Shown here: positions 12,307 through 24,900 of the stretch, piece after piece | How positions within the stretch are numbered: the first letter of the stretch is position 1 | Layout: the number at the start of each line of letters is the position of its first letter | Assembly (NCBI RefSeq): GCF_914767665.1 | Contig: NC_059507.1 | Coordinates: 35,087,270 to 35,151,269, forward strand | Direction: 5' to 3' | Length of the DNA stretch: 64,000 nt | Origin: Harmonia axyridis | Taxonomy: Eukaryota > Arthropoda > Insecta > Coleoptera > Coccinellidae | The notes under the pieces: generated by a model | Database searches by the model: none | Seen by the model: the letters and a program-made list of their open reading frames with translations, nothing else | Told to the model about the DNA's origin: nothing | Translations under genes and position numbers: made by a program

Positions 12307-13335
12307 TTATATGTTTTTTTTTTCAAACTTTAACACTCCTGGAAACGAAGCTTGTTAGGATATATGTTTGAAGGAATTTTTTTACATAAAAAGAATTTTT
12401 CTATTTAATTTTTTTTTCCATAAAAAGAGTTGTTCTATCCGAGGCCGCAGTTGCATTAAAATCAGGACCACCCTATTGAAATAAGAATTTGATTGATATT
12501 CTAAATGAAAGTGTATTTTATTAACGTTTACTTTCAGAACCATGATTTTTTATAGTTCATTTTATCAATCTGAAGGTACCACTTCTCTATGTAAATTTAA
12601 CGGGTAGAAAATTTCAACTCTTGACATTCCTGCTAAAAATTTATATTTTGAGAAAAATGTTTACTTATCGTATTTTCTTGGATAATTGAAACAGATTAGC
12701 AAGCAATTCGTGAAAATACTGCAGGAAAGACAACACTCAGCAAAACGTAAATTTCAGGAACTATAATTTTTTTTATTTCAAAGGTTTATTTTCGTAAATA
12801 ACGAACCGAAACCCCTCGTTATTTGAGATACATAGTGACCATCGAAATGATAGACGCCTCCATTAATTGCCCTGTTTTGAAATAATTCAACGATATAAAT
12901 CGAGCAGGACAAATCGGCGATCATTAGGAGAGTGTTTATGTTTGCAGGAAACCTTGCAGGAATTTCAGATTCCGCAGGATCGTCGGATTTCTCTCCGATC
13001 GATCCGTGAAAAAGAGGAGAGAACACGGGCAGGTCTTGTTAGAACGGATAAAAGCGGCTCATATTGGTTTTTTTCTGCTGTCGGATACGAAACAGAAGTA
13101 ATGAGAGACGTGATTAGTTGTCGCAGGAATTAACTAATTGAATGCTTGAGTTCTTCTAGAAATCCACGAGGAATCTCCGTTGCTTCTTGCCTTTCTTCGT
13201 TGTTCACGGTAGATCTTTAAGTGACAGGCCTCAGGATGAGGTCGATGTTTTTCTATTGTGTCTTTATCTTTTTTGGGAGAGATACTGTCTGAACGTTTCG
13301 GACGTATGTATTTCAACGTGTGAGGTTTTGTTAGA
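12307..13335. other. AT-rich then CpG-richer single-copy DNA
   Basis: 12307-12770 is AT-rich without structure. 12780-13320 is CpG-richer with only short frames. No domain or exon supported. Confidence 0.35.
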
Positions 13336-14175
13336 AAGGGTGTTTTTTTTTAGAGCTATAGAACTTTAAATTGCAATAAAACAACGATGGATTATTCGAT
13401 TGACATGAATTTTATTTATCCGCAAGATAATCTTGTGGCATTACATTTTAAATATGATTTCTGGCATATGACCGCCACGGCTGGCTCGGATGTAGTCCAA
13501 TCTGGACGTCCAGTTTTCGATGACTTTTTCCAACATTTGTGGCCGTATATCGGCAATGACACGGCGAATGTTGTTTTCCAAATGGTCAAGGGTTTGTGGC
13601 TTATCCGTATAGACCAGTGACTTTACATAGCCCCACAGAAAGTAGTCTAGCGGTGTTAAATCACAAGATCTTGGAGGCCAATTCACAGGTCCAAAACGTG
13701 AAGTTAGGCGGTCACCAAACGTGTCTTTCAATAAATCGATTGTGGCACGAGCTGTGTGACATGTTGCACCGTTTTGTTGGAACCACAGCTCCTGGACATC
13801 AAGGTTGTTCAATTCAGGAATGAAAAAGTTAGTAATCATGGCTCTATACCGATCACCATTGACTGTAACGTTCTGGCCATCATCGTTTTTGAAGAAATAC
13901 GGACCAATGATTCCACCAGCCCATAAAGCGCACCAAACAGTCAGTTTTTCTGGATGAAACGTTGTTTCGACATACACTTGAGGATTAGCTTCACTTCAAA
14001 TGCGGCAGTTTTGTTTGTCGACGTAGCCATTCAATCAGAATTGCGCTTCATCGCTAAACAAAATAAAATGGACGTAGTGCGCGATACGTATATCACTTGA
14101 CAGCTGTTAAATCGGTCGCCATCTTGAACAGTAATGCCAACTTAAAGTTATATACCTCGAAAAAAAAACACCCGT
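13336..14175 (-). mobile_element. Mariner-like D36D element, copy E
   Basis: 840 bp. TA follows at 14176-14177, but the other flank reads GA, so that target copy has mutated. An extra deletion of about 100 bp near 14090 removes the transposase start, joining CGCGATACGTA to TATCACTTGAC. Confidence 0.9.
13441..14085 (-). pseudogene. Transposase remnant of copy E
   Basis: The C-terminal 178 codons are open (from 13977) with QQNGATCHTARATIDLLK, in which the second catalytic Asp has become Asn. A TGA at 14037-14035 separates them from the SDEA block. No N-terminus remains. Confidence 0.88.
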
Positions 14176-14213
14176 TACTTATCTCAGGGTAATTGTAGAG
14201 TTTGCACAAAAAA

Positions 14214-14534
14214 TATACAGGGTGTTTCTGATTTATAAGTATGAATTGAAGTGAGCGATTTCTCAGATGATTTCAAGAAAAAATTCTTTGAAGTTGAGTT
14301 TAATTTTTCCAAGATTTTTGTATGATCTACAGTCAACTTAATTCTGACATAGATATTCCAACTAAGGGTTTGCATATTGCAGTTATAAATAGGCCAATTT
14401 CGTTTGCAAATTCACTGGAAGGAAGTCCGTATCTCACAACAACAAAAAAGAGTTTGTAGGCCCATGCTTTCAGAAATATTTTTTATTATCCATTTCATTC
14501 GTTTGTACCTCTAATTTAGGAACACCCTGTATAT
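14214..14534. repeat. MITE with ATACAGGGTGTT ends
   Basis: 320 bp with inverted ends ATATACAGGGTGTT and AACACCCTGTATAT. Part of its body (GATTTCTCAGATGATTTC) recurs inverted at 32330-32405. No coding capacity. Confidence 0.6.
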
Positions 14535-15410
14535 TTTTTTCTAAGAACGTTTCTTGAAAAAAAATTCGATACTTCAATCAACTGGAAAGTGACTGGTTCA
14601 TTTCTTTCAGTTGAGAGTTTTTCACCCATACGAAAATTCCTGTGTGCTGTTATAACAAATTGATAATATTTATAAGTCCCACTCAATTCGTTTAAAAGTA
14701 ACTGTATAACTCATCACTGAACTAAATAAAGAAATCAAAAAGCGACATCAAAGAGTCTACGATCCTTTTCATCATATTCCAAATCTACCGAAACTCTTGG
14801 CGACCTTCATTCTAAATCCAAATATTTCATGAATATAGACTCCGATGTTTTGAACAGAACCTCCATCGTTTATGTTCGAATCTCAACAATTCTTTGTTCA
14901 TTTCCAGATGAGGAATGATTCACCTAATAAACAAAATTGTTAGGAACAAGAAACTGTATCGTATAAATTTAGATATCCAGAGTTTATTGAATTTATTTCG
15001 ATAGATGCATTCCTTGGCTCATCCTATATGTTTCTTCTTCGATATAGGTTTCGAAATAATCATCTATTCTGAGATTTGGTTCAAATTGTAATTATTACAA
15101 ACAAAAATGTTCAAGTAGAGGTAATTAATGTGAAAGGTTTTTCAATAAGAGGTTTCATTTTGAATAGCCCACTATCTGGGTAGCTGTCACTTTTGAAGCT
15201 GTCATCTTTTGACATTTGACAAGTCAAAACTACAAAAATTGAACGAACACAAAAAATACTTTTTTCTACATTCATGCAGAAAGCAAAACTTTATTGAACT
15301 ATATTTAGTGGAAAAAAAGTTCTTTAGTGCACTAGTGCAATAAAGTTTTTATTGCACTCATTTGTCATTTTACTTCAACGTGCTGTCATCATGACAAACA
15401 AATATTTCAG

Positions 15411-15555
15411 CCTGAAGGAAATAACGATGTACAGTTACCAAGTACTAGTACGTTTACAGCAGTAACAAATCAAGAAGTGGATTTAAAAAGTACTTCACTA
15501 CGAAATATTCATATTGAAAATTGCACCAATTGTTCATTCACTTCCAACATTGAGG
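15411..15555 (+). other. Possible orphan coding exon, function unknown
   Basis: An open frame follows the good acceptor AAATATTTCAG and ends before GTAAAAAT. It contains STSLRNIHIENCTNCSF, an alternating hydrophobic/polar stretch. It would end in phase 1 and so cannot join the LRR exon at 15877 (phase 2), so it is not simply the preceding LRR exon. It lies in AT-rich, repeat-like DNA and may be chance. Confidence 0.22.
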
Positions 15556-15876
15556 GTAAAAATAAAGTTTGAGTTAAATTGTTCGTAACGTATTAGTTCC
15601 TGTTTCAATGCAAATCGATATTAATAATAAAGTATTCAAGTTGCGCTTTTCATTTTCTTACACCTAGTGCCGCACCTCAATAAATCATTTTTTGCTTTTT
15701 GCATGAACGTTGAAAAAATGCAACTCGTGCAAAAATTGTTTATTGCACTTGTTGCATAAATAACTATTTAAGATCAAAATGGAACGTTTTATCGGAAAAC
15801 TCTTTAATAACTTTTTTTTTAAATCGTTTTTTTTCGTATGTGTTGGCAATGATTTTGATGATATCTTTTTTTTCAG

Positions 15877-15948
15877 GGATTTATCCAACAACAACATAAC
15901 GGTGTTGAATGAAACATCATTCTCAAACTACCCCAACCTAGAAGAACT
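15877..15948 (+). CDS. LRR exon 1 of the visible set
   Basis: A T-rich tract ending in TTTCAG precedes a 72 nt exon, followed by the donor GTAAGTAG. The translation contains DLSNNNITVLNETSF followed by SNYPNLEEL, a full LRR with the Asn ladder and the Phe of the repeat. Phase is 2 at both ends (first base completes a Leu codon). It is the best match to the LRR consensus of the five. Confidence 0.8.
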
Positions 15949-18900
15949 GTAAGTAGCAACAATATAAATCCCCAATGAATTTTAATTTAGCAAAAGTTTC
16001 AATTTTAAGTCTTGAAGTTTCGGAATGAGCAGACATGATTTCCATTAAGTTCCATCTAACAAACCGAAAGGTCATCGTATTTAAATCCTGAGTAGTTCTG
16101 CTCGAGATGATGCAATCCATGAGATCGAAATAAATATTTCATACTTGTACTCAGCTTCTGAGACTCATTTCTCGTGAAAAATGGAGTTTAAACGAGGATG
16201 AAATTAAATTTTTCCATTACATCAACCTATTCATCCAGATATTCCGTTGTACGTCATATTAATACCAAATGAGAAAAAGATTCATCTCTAGACATTCTTC
16301 TAATATTCCTCGTTCCGGGAAAATCGAGAAAATTAAGACGGAATTAACCTCAACCGTACCGGCGGTGAATGTCCTTGCGGGAAAATCCACCCACGCGAGG
16401 ATAGAACAGCGTCAGGAAGATCTTATTAAAAGTTTCTAGTGGTCCGATTGAACGACGAATGTTGAAAATTTCCCGGAAACCGGATGCATATTTCCGGAAG
16501 TAACGGATTAAAACTCTGTTGGCTTTGTGGGGAGGAAATTGCGGATATTTCATTATAACTTCAAAATTCGTGTTCGGAATTGCGAGAACGTTTTTATCGG
16601 AGTTTTCGGTAATGGCCGGATTTTTAAGTTGAAGAAGTTAATTCCATTTTCTTTTTATACAGTTTTCAACGGACTAGTATTCAGTTTTTTGTTAAGGATT
16701 ATTTCTTAAAATTTAAGTAAAATGAAACAAAAATGTGGAAGAATCATTGAAATATCTCTAGAAACGAAAAAGTTATGGGACTTTGAAGTTGCGCTTGGAA
16801 GAATAATTTCATAGTACGTGTAAGTGGCGTGACGTCACACACTAGACGACTGGTATTTGCAGAGTGCTTACGAATTCATTGGTGTACAATCACTTGTGCC
16901 GTTCGTGTCGGGTTATGTTCTTTAAACGATGGCTGAAATAACTTACTATATACATACATATAAATTATTTTTTTTTCTTCTTACGTTTTACTCCTCACAT
17001 AAATATGTTTTGCCATTGATAGACTTCAACAACCAGTACTCAACCACAAACTGTTTATGAAACGTTTTTTTAAATAAATCATCGTTATAAGTTGAACCAT
17101 GATGAAGCAAACTCAAAAGTAGATACTTACTTGAAAAGTTTAACTCCTTTTATTTCAGCACTGACATAAGATCGATTTGAAGAAAAAACTCCATCACTGC
17201 GAATATATCTATTTTAGGCAAATTATCACTTTGTCCTTTCACGAAGCCTTCTTCCATTATGGTGAACTAAAAACAAAACTCGAGTTAAAACTACACTGTA
17301 TAGGTACAACTACAAACGGCGCGAGAGCCTTGGCGCGGCTAAGTATTTAAACGTAATTTATGGTGTAGCGATCACAGGCAAGTGGCGTGACGTCACAGAC
17401 GAGTCGGACACCAAAGACGTTCCGCGCTAAAATACGTAAATTTAAATAATCTATTTCTTAGTCATTTATTGATGAATTTTCAAAATTTTTTCACTGATTT
17501 ATCAGTTTTGCTCTATATTTTAATTCTATCGTGTCAAAAATAGTATTATCAATATCACTAAACTGGTCCATTATTGAAAGATAATAAACTTTAGGGTGAT
17601 CAAGTAAGTACCTGCTGTTTTTTTTTTACGAAAATGCATTTTTTGTACAAAAAAATAGTTCCCCATTGTTAGCTACAACTTTTTTCATATTTTTGGTAGA
17701 GCTCGAATCTTTTGGGGCTATCCACGAATCAAGCCATTTTTTGATGTCTTGGAGTCGCTTGGAGATGGCTTGGTGTGTAACTCTTGATGTCCTAATGCTG
17801 AAGAAAGCTCTTCTTGCGCTTGGCATGGATCTTAACCGATTCAATTCAGCATCTTAGAGAGTTTTTGGCCTTTCTTCACGCGGACGATGTTCAACATCGA
17901 AATCACCGTCTTTGAAGCGACGGAACCAATCACGCCACGTTGTTTTACGTAAACTTTTTGGAGCTCTCGATGCGCTTCAGCCACCGTTCTCTTCGAATGA
18001 AAGGAGAAAATCAACACCCCTCGCAAATGACAATTATCAGACAACCAAAATTATATCAAGCCAAAAAATAACTTACTGATGTGTTAAAACAGTTTGTTTA
18101 CCATTTTCTAAGCATTGTTCATGACGTTAAAGATATGTCAAAAGCGACCAGAACTTACTACTGGAGCGATCTATTGATAAAAACCGGGAACTAAATTGCG
18201 CACCTCATTAATACATTCTTTCAACATAAATTTGAAGAAACCAGGAAATATCTGCGCATTCGCCATTTTGCAACTAAGCCCTGCTAAGGGTAATCAAGAT
18301 GCAAGATTATCTTTCATTTAACATGTATATAGTTCTTTCCGGATCGAGATATTGAATTCCAATCAACGATACATTTGTTGTTGATGAAACAATGATTTTT
18401 ATAGGACAAAATACTGTGCAATTCAAACAATAGTGTTATTCAGACGCTGCTATATTGGCAACATCGGTTAAAATATGGTATTTTGACTATAAACGTGGGC
18501 GAAGAATCACCTACGATGCTGAAGACTCTGATAGCCCGAATTTAGTAGTTGTTTCAGAAACGGAATGGTTATGAGCGATCTTAAAGTTGCTTGAGATAGC
18601 GGTGGGGTTGAAGATATCATAAAGCAGCGTTTCTACTATTTTGTGTCAACATTTGTCCATTACAAAACTTTGCTAGAGGAGCAACAACGCTGGCGAACAC
18701 TGAGAGAACGATTATAGGAAGCATGGATTCATTACTACACTCCTAAAGAGCACCAGCTGAATGAAAAGCAATTAGTGAAAGTAGTCCAAAGCGACCAAAA
18801 TCTTAAATATCTACTGGCAAGGTTATGGCATTCCTACTTTAGGACGTGCATGGTTTATTTTTCATCGACTATCATGGCAAAGGTAACCCATCAACAGTGA

Positions 18901-21900
18901 ATATTACATAATTGTATTAGATAGATTAAGTGCAGAAATTAAGAAATTACGTCCTCGAATTCAAAGAAAAAATTCTCTTCCCCCCAGGACAATGTTCCTT
19001 GTCACGAATTGATGAAAACTAAATCAAATTGAACGAATTGCCCTTCTTAGTGCTTGACCACCCAACTCATTTTCCTGATCTGGCATCTAGTGATTATTGG
19101 CTTTTTGAAGACATCAAAAAAATGCCCAAGGGAAAGAAATATTGATCTGATAAAGATCAGATTAACTGATTGAGCCCCTAAAATTTGGCGTCCCCGTAAA
19201 ATATCCTGTTTGCCGGTCCTGGCGGCGGCTCTGAATGGTAGTAGTTGTCTATGTTGAAAGTCAAATTTTTAATGAAAATTTTGCCGGTAGTGCATATCTA
19301 TAGTGGATATCTTGTACTTTCACGATCCAAAGATCGAATATTGACACATAAAATTCTTTACTATCTACGATTCTTGTCTTCAAATGAGTTATTTTGCATT
19401 TTAAATTTAGGATAGAATTTATGATCCCCAGTTACAGAACACCCTGTAGAACGAAATGTCCCCATCACCCCCTAGTCTTCAAATCCCCAGGACCCCAGCT
19501 TGGAGTAAATACCAGAATAAACGAAGCAGTATATGCGATAGTCTGAATAACTCCCCATTCTATTCCTTCAGGGACTTTGATTACTGTTTACTCCTACCCT
19601 GATTGATTCTCCGTTTAAGCCAAGGATAACGAAACATTTCTTCGGAAGCTGAACAAATTCCGAGTTTTTCTGCAGTAAATTCTTCACATCTTGTTCGAAC
19701 TGTATGGCAGAATATTCATCATTTTTTATATTTATATTCATTAGGCTTCAATATTTGTTCAAACGAATTCTGTTAGTTTTTGATAGTATAGTAGAAGCTT
19801 TAGCTGACCTGGGATTGCTGTATAGTATATCCACAGTCACTTGGAGGAAGCCTGAATATTTCAATTATACAAGGGTTGTCCAAGTTTTCAGAAATTCCTT
19901 TGGAATTTATGAAAATATTGCTATCAATACTCTCAAATAAACCCCGGTATTTAGCAAATCGTCTTGGAAACAAGAATGTCCCAATTTGATTGATCTTATT
20001 GGCTGAATATTTCCCCTTGTATTCCCCTTTCCAGTTTGAGAGCGTTTTTGGTTACACTCATTGGCTGCATCTATCACTTCTTAATTACTTTCTAATAATT
20101 CGCATAGACCAGTGTGATCCATAGGGGTATTATTGAAATGCATTTTTACGTAGTTTTAGTTCGTTGTGTGATGCTCTTAATGATTTCGACTATGATGTTT
20201 GGCATAATTCTATGGCTTATGTAAAAAAAGATGAATATTTCGCAATCAAATCTATTCCTCCATTTACTTTCAAAGTCAGAATTGATATATGACGGGTTCT
20301 GAAGAAATTAATTTGGCATCCTAAATATCTTCATTCCACTGAAAGAAGAATTGATTAAAACTAGATTAACCAACAAAATTTTAAGTATATTTTCTGATTT
20401 TGGCAATCTTATTACTGGTTTGAGAAACCATGCAGAATGGGCTCTTGGTACGTCAAATTAGCAGCTCCGTAGCCAGATCGAAAATTCGATCAAGTATTTT
20501 ATAGAAAATAGAAATATGTCACCATTTCATGCCATCAATCGGGACAGTTTTAATAATAGGTTACATATATCTTTGAATATTTATTCTGAATACGAAAAAT
20601 TTAAGAGTTATCGAGGAAAAACTTGAACTGAGGAAATACTACAATTTTTAACTGAGTGGAGTAGTCTATGACTCGGCCTATGACTTCCGGAAAACATAGA
20701 AATTTAGATAACTAAATTTGACATTTCATGAAATGTCATTAATTATTCGTAATTAAAGATTTTATTGCTTTATGGATTTTCAATCATCTTGACGAATAAT
20801 TTATTACAATTCATGAAATTTCGACTTTTTTGTTTCTTTTTTTATGTTTTCTGGAAGTCATAGACTACTCCATTCAATGAGAAATTGCAGTTTTCCTTAG
20901 TTCAAGTTTTTCCTCGATAACTCATTAAGCATAGGATCTGCTCGAGACCCCTCTCTTTTTATACCTACGTAAAATTGACTGAATGAATAAAAAATATAGT
21001 ATCTTGGCTAGCTAGTTCTAAAACCTCATGTAGTGATAGTCATTGCTCCTTTGGATGTTGTCAGGTCTATTTATTGGGTAGACGATCTTCTTGAAAACTG
21101 TTGAGCAGAGTATAGAACAAAAGTTGAGAAATAGTTGCAGCTTTTAATTATTAATGCCAATATAATCCCACATTCACACTAATCTAATATTCTGCAATGA
21201 AACGACAAATGATAGCACAAAGTACAACATTTAATTTCCTGTTTTCCTTCTTTATTCTGTCGAGTACCACATCCAGAAAAATAAGCAGGAAATATCCGGG
21301 ATACGGTACAGTTCTGACGTAATTGGAAGAGCGAACGATCCTGACAAGTCGAAAAATACGGGCGCTATAATTTAAGACATGAGCTACGTACAGAGGTCTT
21401 CGTTGCATTCTGTTGACCTATACCCCCATTTTCGACGTTATGAAATCCGAGGATTCTGTGCCAACGATGAATCAATACACGATGTGGATTTTATTATCTT
21501 CGAAACAATCAACTGGTAAGGCTTCGTTGTGGATATATCTCATTCTTGACGGATTTAGATTTACGCGATTCTGGTGTAGTCATCTTTTATAAGCTTCGCT
21601 GGAACGGTACACGACGTTGAGTCTTCTTTTTCTATCGAGAAGAATGACTTCTGAGTTTGTTATTTCTCTGAATACTTACATTTAAGTAGAAGAGCTTTGG
21701 AATATTATTGAGTTGATGTTATAAAGTAGATATTTCACGGTTAGTTATGGAACAACAAGATATTCTTTATAATATTTATACCATAATCTTTGTTATAATG
21801 GGTGTTTTTTTTCGAGGTATATAACTTTAAATTGGCATTACTTTTCAAGATAGCGACCGATTTAACAGTTGTCAAGTGATTTATTCTCAGTTTGGTTTGG

Positions 21901-24900
21901 CAATTCATCATGAATAGACTCACGCCTGAACAACGCTTGCAAATAGTGCAATTTCATTTCGAAAATAATGGTTCTGTGCGGAATATGTATCGCGCACTAC
22001 GTCCTTATTATTTTGTTTAGCGATGAAGCGCACTTCTGGTTGAATGGCTACGTCAACAAACGAAACTGCCGCATTTGGAATGAAGCTAATCCTCAAGTGT
22101 ATGTCGTAACACTGTTACTTCCAGAAAAACTGCCTGTTTGGTGCGCTTTATGGGCTGGTGGAATTATTGATCCGTACTTCTTCAAAAACGATGATGGCCA
22201 GAACGTTACAGTCAATGGTGATTGGAATAGAGCCATGATTACTAACTTTTTCATTCCTGAATTGAACAACCATGATGTCCAGGAGCTGTGGTTCCAACAA
22301 GACGGCGCAACATGTCACACAGCTCGTGCCACAATCGATTTATTGAAAGACACGTTTGGTGACCGCCTAATTTCATGTTTTGGACCTGTGAATTGGCCTT
22401 CAAGATCTTGTGATTTAACACCGCTAGACTACTTTCTGTGGGGCTATGTAAAGTCATTGGTTTATGCGGATAAGCCTGCACAAACCCTTGACCATTTGGA
22501 ATACAACATTCGCCGTGTTATTGCCGATATACGGCCACAAATGTTGGAAAAAGTCATCGAAAATTGGACTTGCAGATTGGACTACATCCGAGCCAGCCGT
22601 GGCGGTCATATGCCAGAAATCATATTTAAAATGTAATGCCACAAGATTATCTTGTGGATAAATAAAATGCATGTCAATCGAATAATCCATCGTTGTTTTA
22701 TTGCAATTTAAAGTTCTATAGCTCTAAAAAAAACACCATTTATAATGTCATTTATGAAAAAAATTGTGCTCATTGTTTGGCGACAGATTAATTTGCTTTG
22801 TGAAATCTTGCAATTGCATATTAAATTTAGAAAACAAGCAGATACAAAATAAATTTTTTATGAGGGATGAGTTGAAGAATATACAAGTAATCAGGCCTTT
22901 GAAAAACATGTGCTGAGTGTATACCGATAACGAATGTAAAAATCATATATCGCAAAACAAGAGACGACAAACCAGATGAATAAAGAAAGATAATAAACCT
23001 CGGACGTAAACGTGTTCGTAGTGCATTGAAAATAATAATCTTGGAAGTGATAATAAGGTCAAATCGTAAAAAAATTTTTTTTTTTTTACCGTCGTGCCGA
23101 TTTCAATGAAAAGTAAAATGATTATTGGTTCTTTTTTATGGAAAAATTTTCGTTCTCCGTCTTTACGAAAATTCTGAAAATTTATATTTTGGGGTTCAAT
23201 TACCCCAGATTTCTCTCAAAATAAACTCTTACTTTTTTCAAAATCAAAGTGGAACCTCTTATTGAAGAACTTTTTAAGTGATAGTCAGAATCCTCAAGAA
23301 ACTGGACAAACCATCTGAAATCGTAATTTTCAGATCCATAAGTAAATGATTTGTTGGTCGAATCCATAATGAATCGTACATTTGAATCATTACCTAACCG
23401 AACCGGTATGAATGAGAATTGAAAAAAAATCCGATCGAACCCTAATTTTCCAAAATGCACCTCAGAATCGCTGATTCGAGGATTCACGTCCAAATCACTT
23501 CAGCTGCGGTGATTGAGCCTTTCAGTTCGAATTGAAACCGAATGCAGAAATTGTGGTTTTCCCGGTCGAACGTAGATTTCTCGGCTTTTCTGCTTCGAAT
23601 GGGTGGTGATTTCCAGTCTGCCCAATTTCAAACGTCCTGACACTAAAGAAATTGGTCTAGACCCATACTTTCACCGTTCCATAATGTTCTGTTTCTGTGT
23701 GTTTCAGTCGCCGTTTGCAGAAAAGTGGAAATGAAATTCGAGTTCTGAATTTTCATCGTTGGAATTCACCTGCTGCCTTGCCACGTGAATTACAATTCAT
23801 ATACAGGGTGATTAACCGGGATGGCCTATTAAACGTTTATGGAAAACTAATCATAATTATGAGCTGAAAATTTGCATATCGGCATTTGAGACAATGATCT
23901 TTCTCCCTAAAATATTTTCAGATCTCTACAACTTCCGGTTATACCGGAAACAGACTTTTACTGCATTATTTCAAATGGCACACCTAGTATATTATTGTAT
24001 CATTAAATAACTTGTTTGATGGCAATTTTGGCAATATGCCATACCTTCGGAAAAACTCAATGATTCATGTGTTATTGGGATTCTTATAAAAAAAAATGGT
24101 AAAAATACGTAGTATTATAAGACTATTTGCGGTTTGGGCCAAAAATGTACAGGGTGTTTATAAGAGGATCATGAACTTGGACAACTCAAATTCATCAAAA
24201 CTCAAGATTTTCAAATTAGAACCTATATTTTTCATTATTTCAGTCGATTCGACGTACAAAAATAGTGGGGGTTACTTAAGCAAACCCTATAGCTAAAATG
24301 AATACTTCAAGAGTTATCGGGGAAGAACTTCAAATGAGGAAAAACCTGTGTTTTTCGGAAATCGCAGACTACTCCACACAGTTATAAATAGCGGTTTTTC
24401 CTCATTTGAAGTTCTTCCTTGATAACTCTTGAAGTATTCATTTTAGATATAGGGTTTGCTTAAGTAACCCCCACTATTTTGAGCGTAGTATCGACTGAAA
24501 TAATAAAAAATATAGGTTCTAATTTGAAAATCTTGAGTTTTGATTAATTAAAGTTGTCCAAGTTCATGATCCTCCTATGAACACCCTGTACATTTTTGGC
24601 CCAAACCGCGAACAGTTTTATGATACTACGTATTTGCGGAATCGAAAAAGATAAAAAATTTTTTGGAAAAAGCTCTTTCTGCGGTAATATTAAAAAAAAT
24701 GTGAGTCCTCGTCGCCACCATTTTTTTCATGAGAATCCCAATAACTCATGAACCGTTGAGTTTTTTCCCAAGTATGGCATATTGCCGGAATTGCCATCAA
24801 AAAAGCTATCTAATGATGCAATAATATACTGGGTGTGCCATTTGAAATAAAGAAGTAATAGTCTGTTTCCGGTATAACCGGAAGTTGTAGAGATCTGAAA

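Larger units (their letters stand above)
16667..17576. mobile_element. Non-autonomous DNA element with CRE sites, copy 1
   Basis: 910 bp bounded by CAACGGACTAGT at the left and AACTGGTCCATTATTG at the right, which are inverted relative to each other. It is repeated in reverse orientation at 25436-26308. It contains two TGACGTCA palindromes (16830-16837, 17398-17405) and a degraded first exon on the minus strand. Confidence 0.75.
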
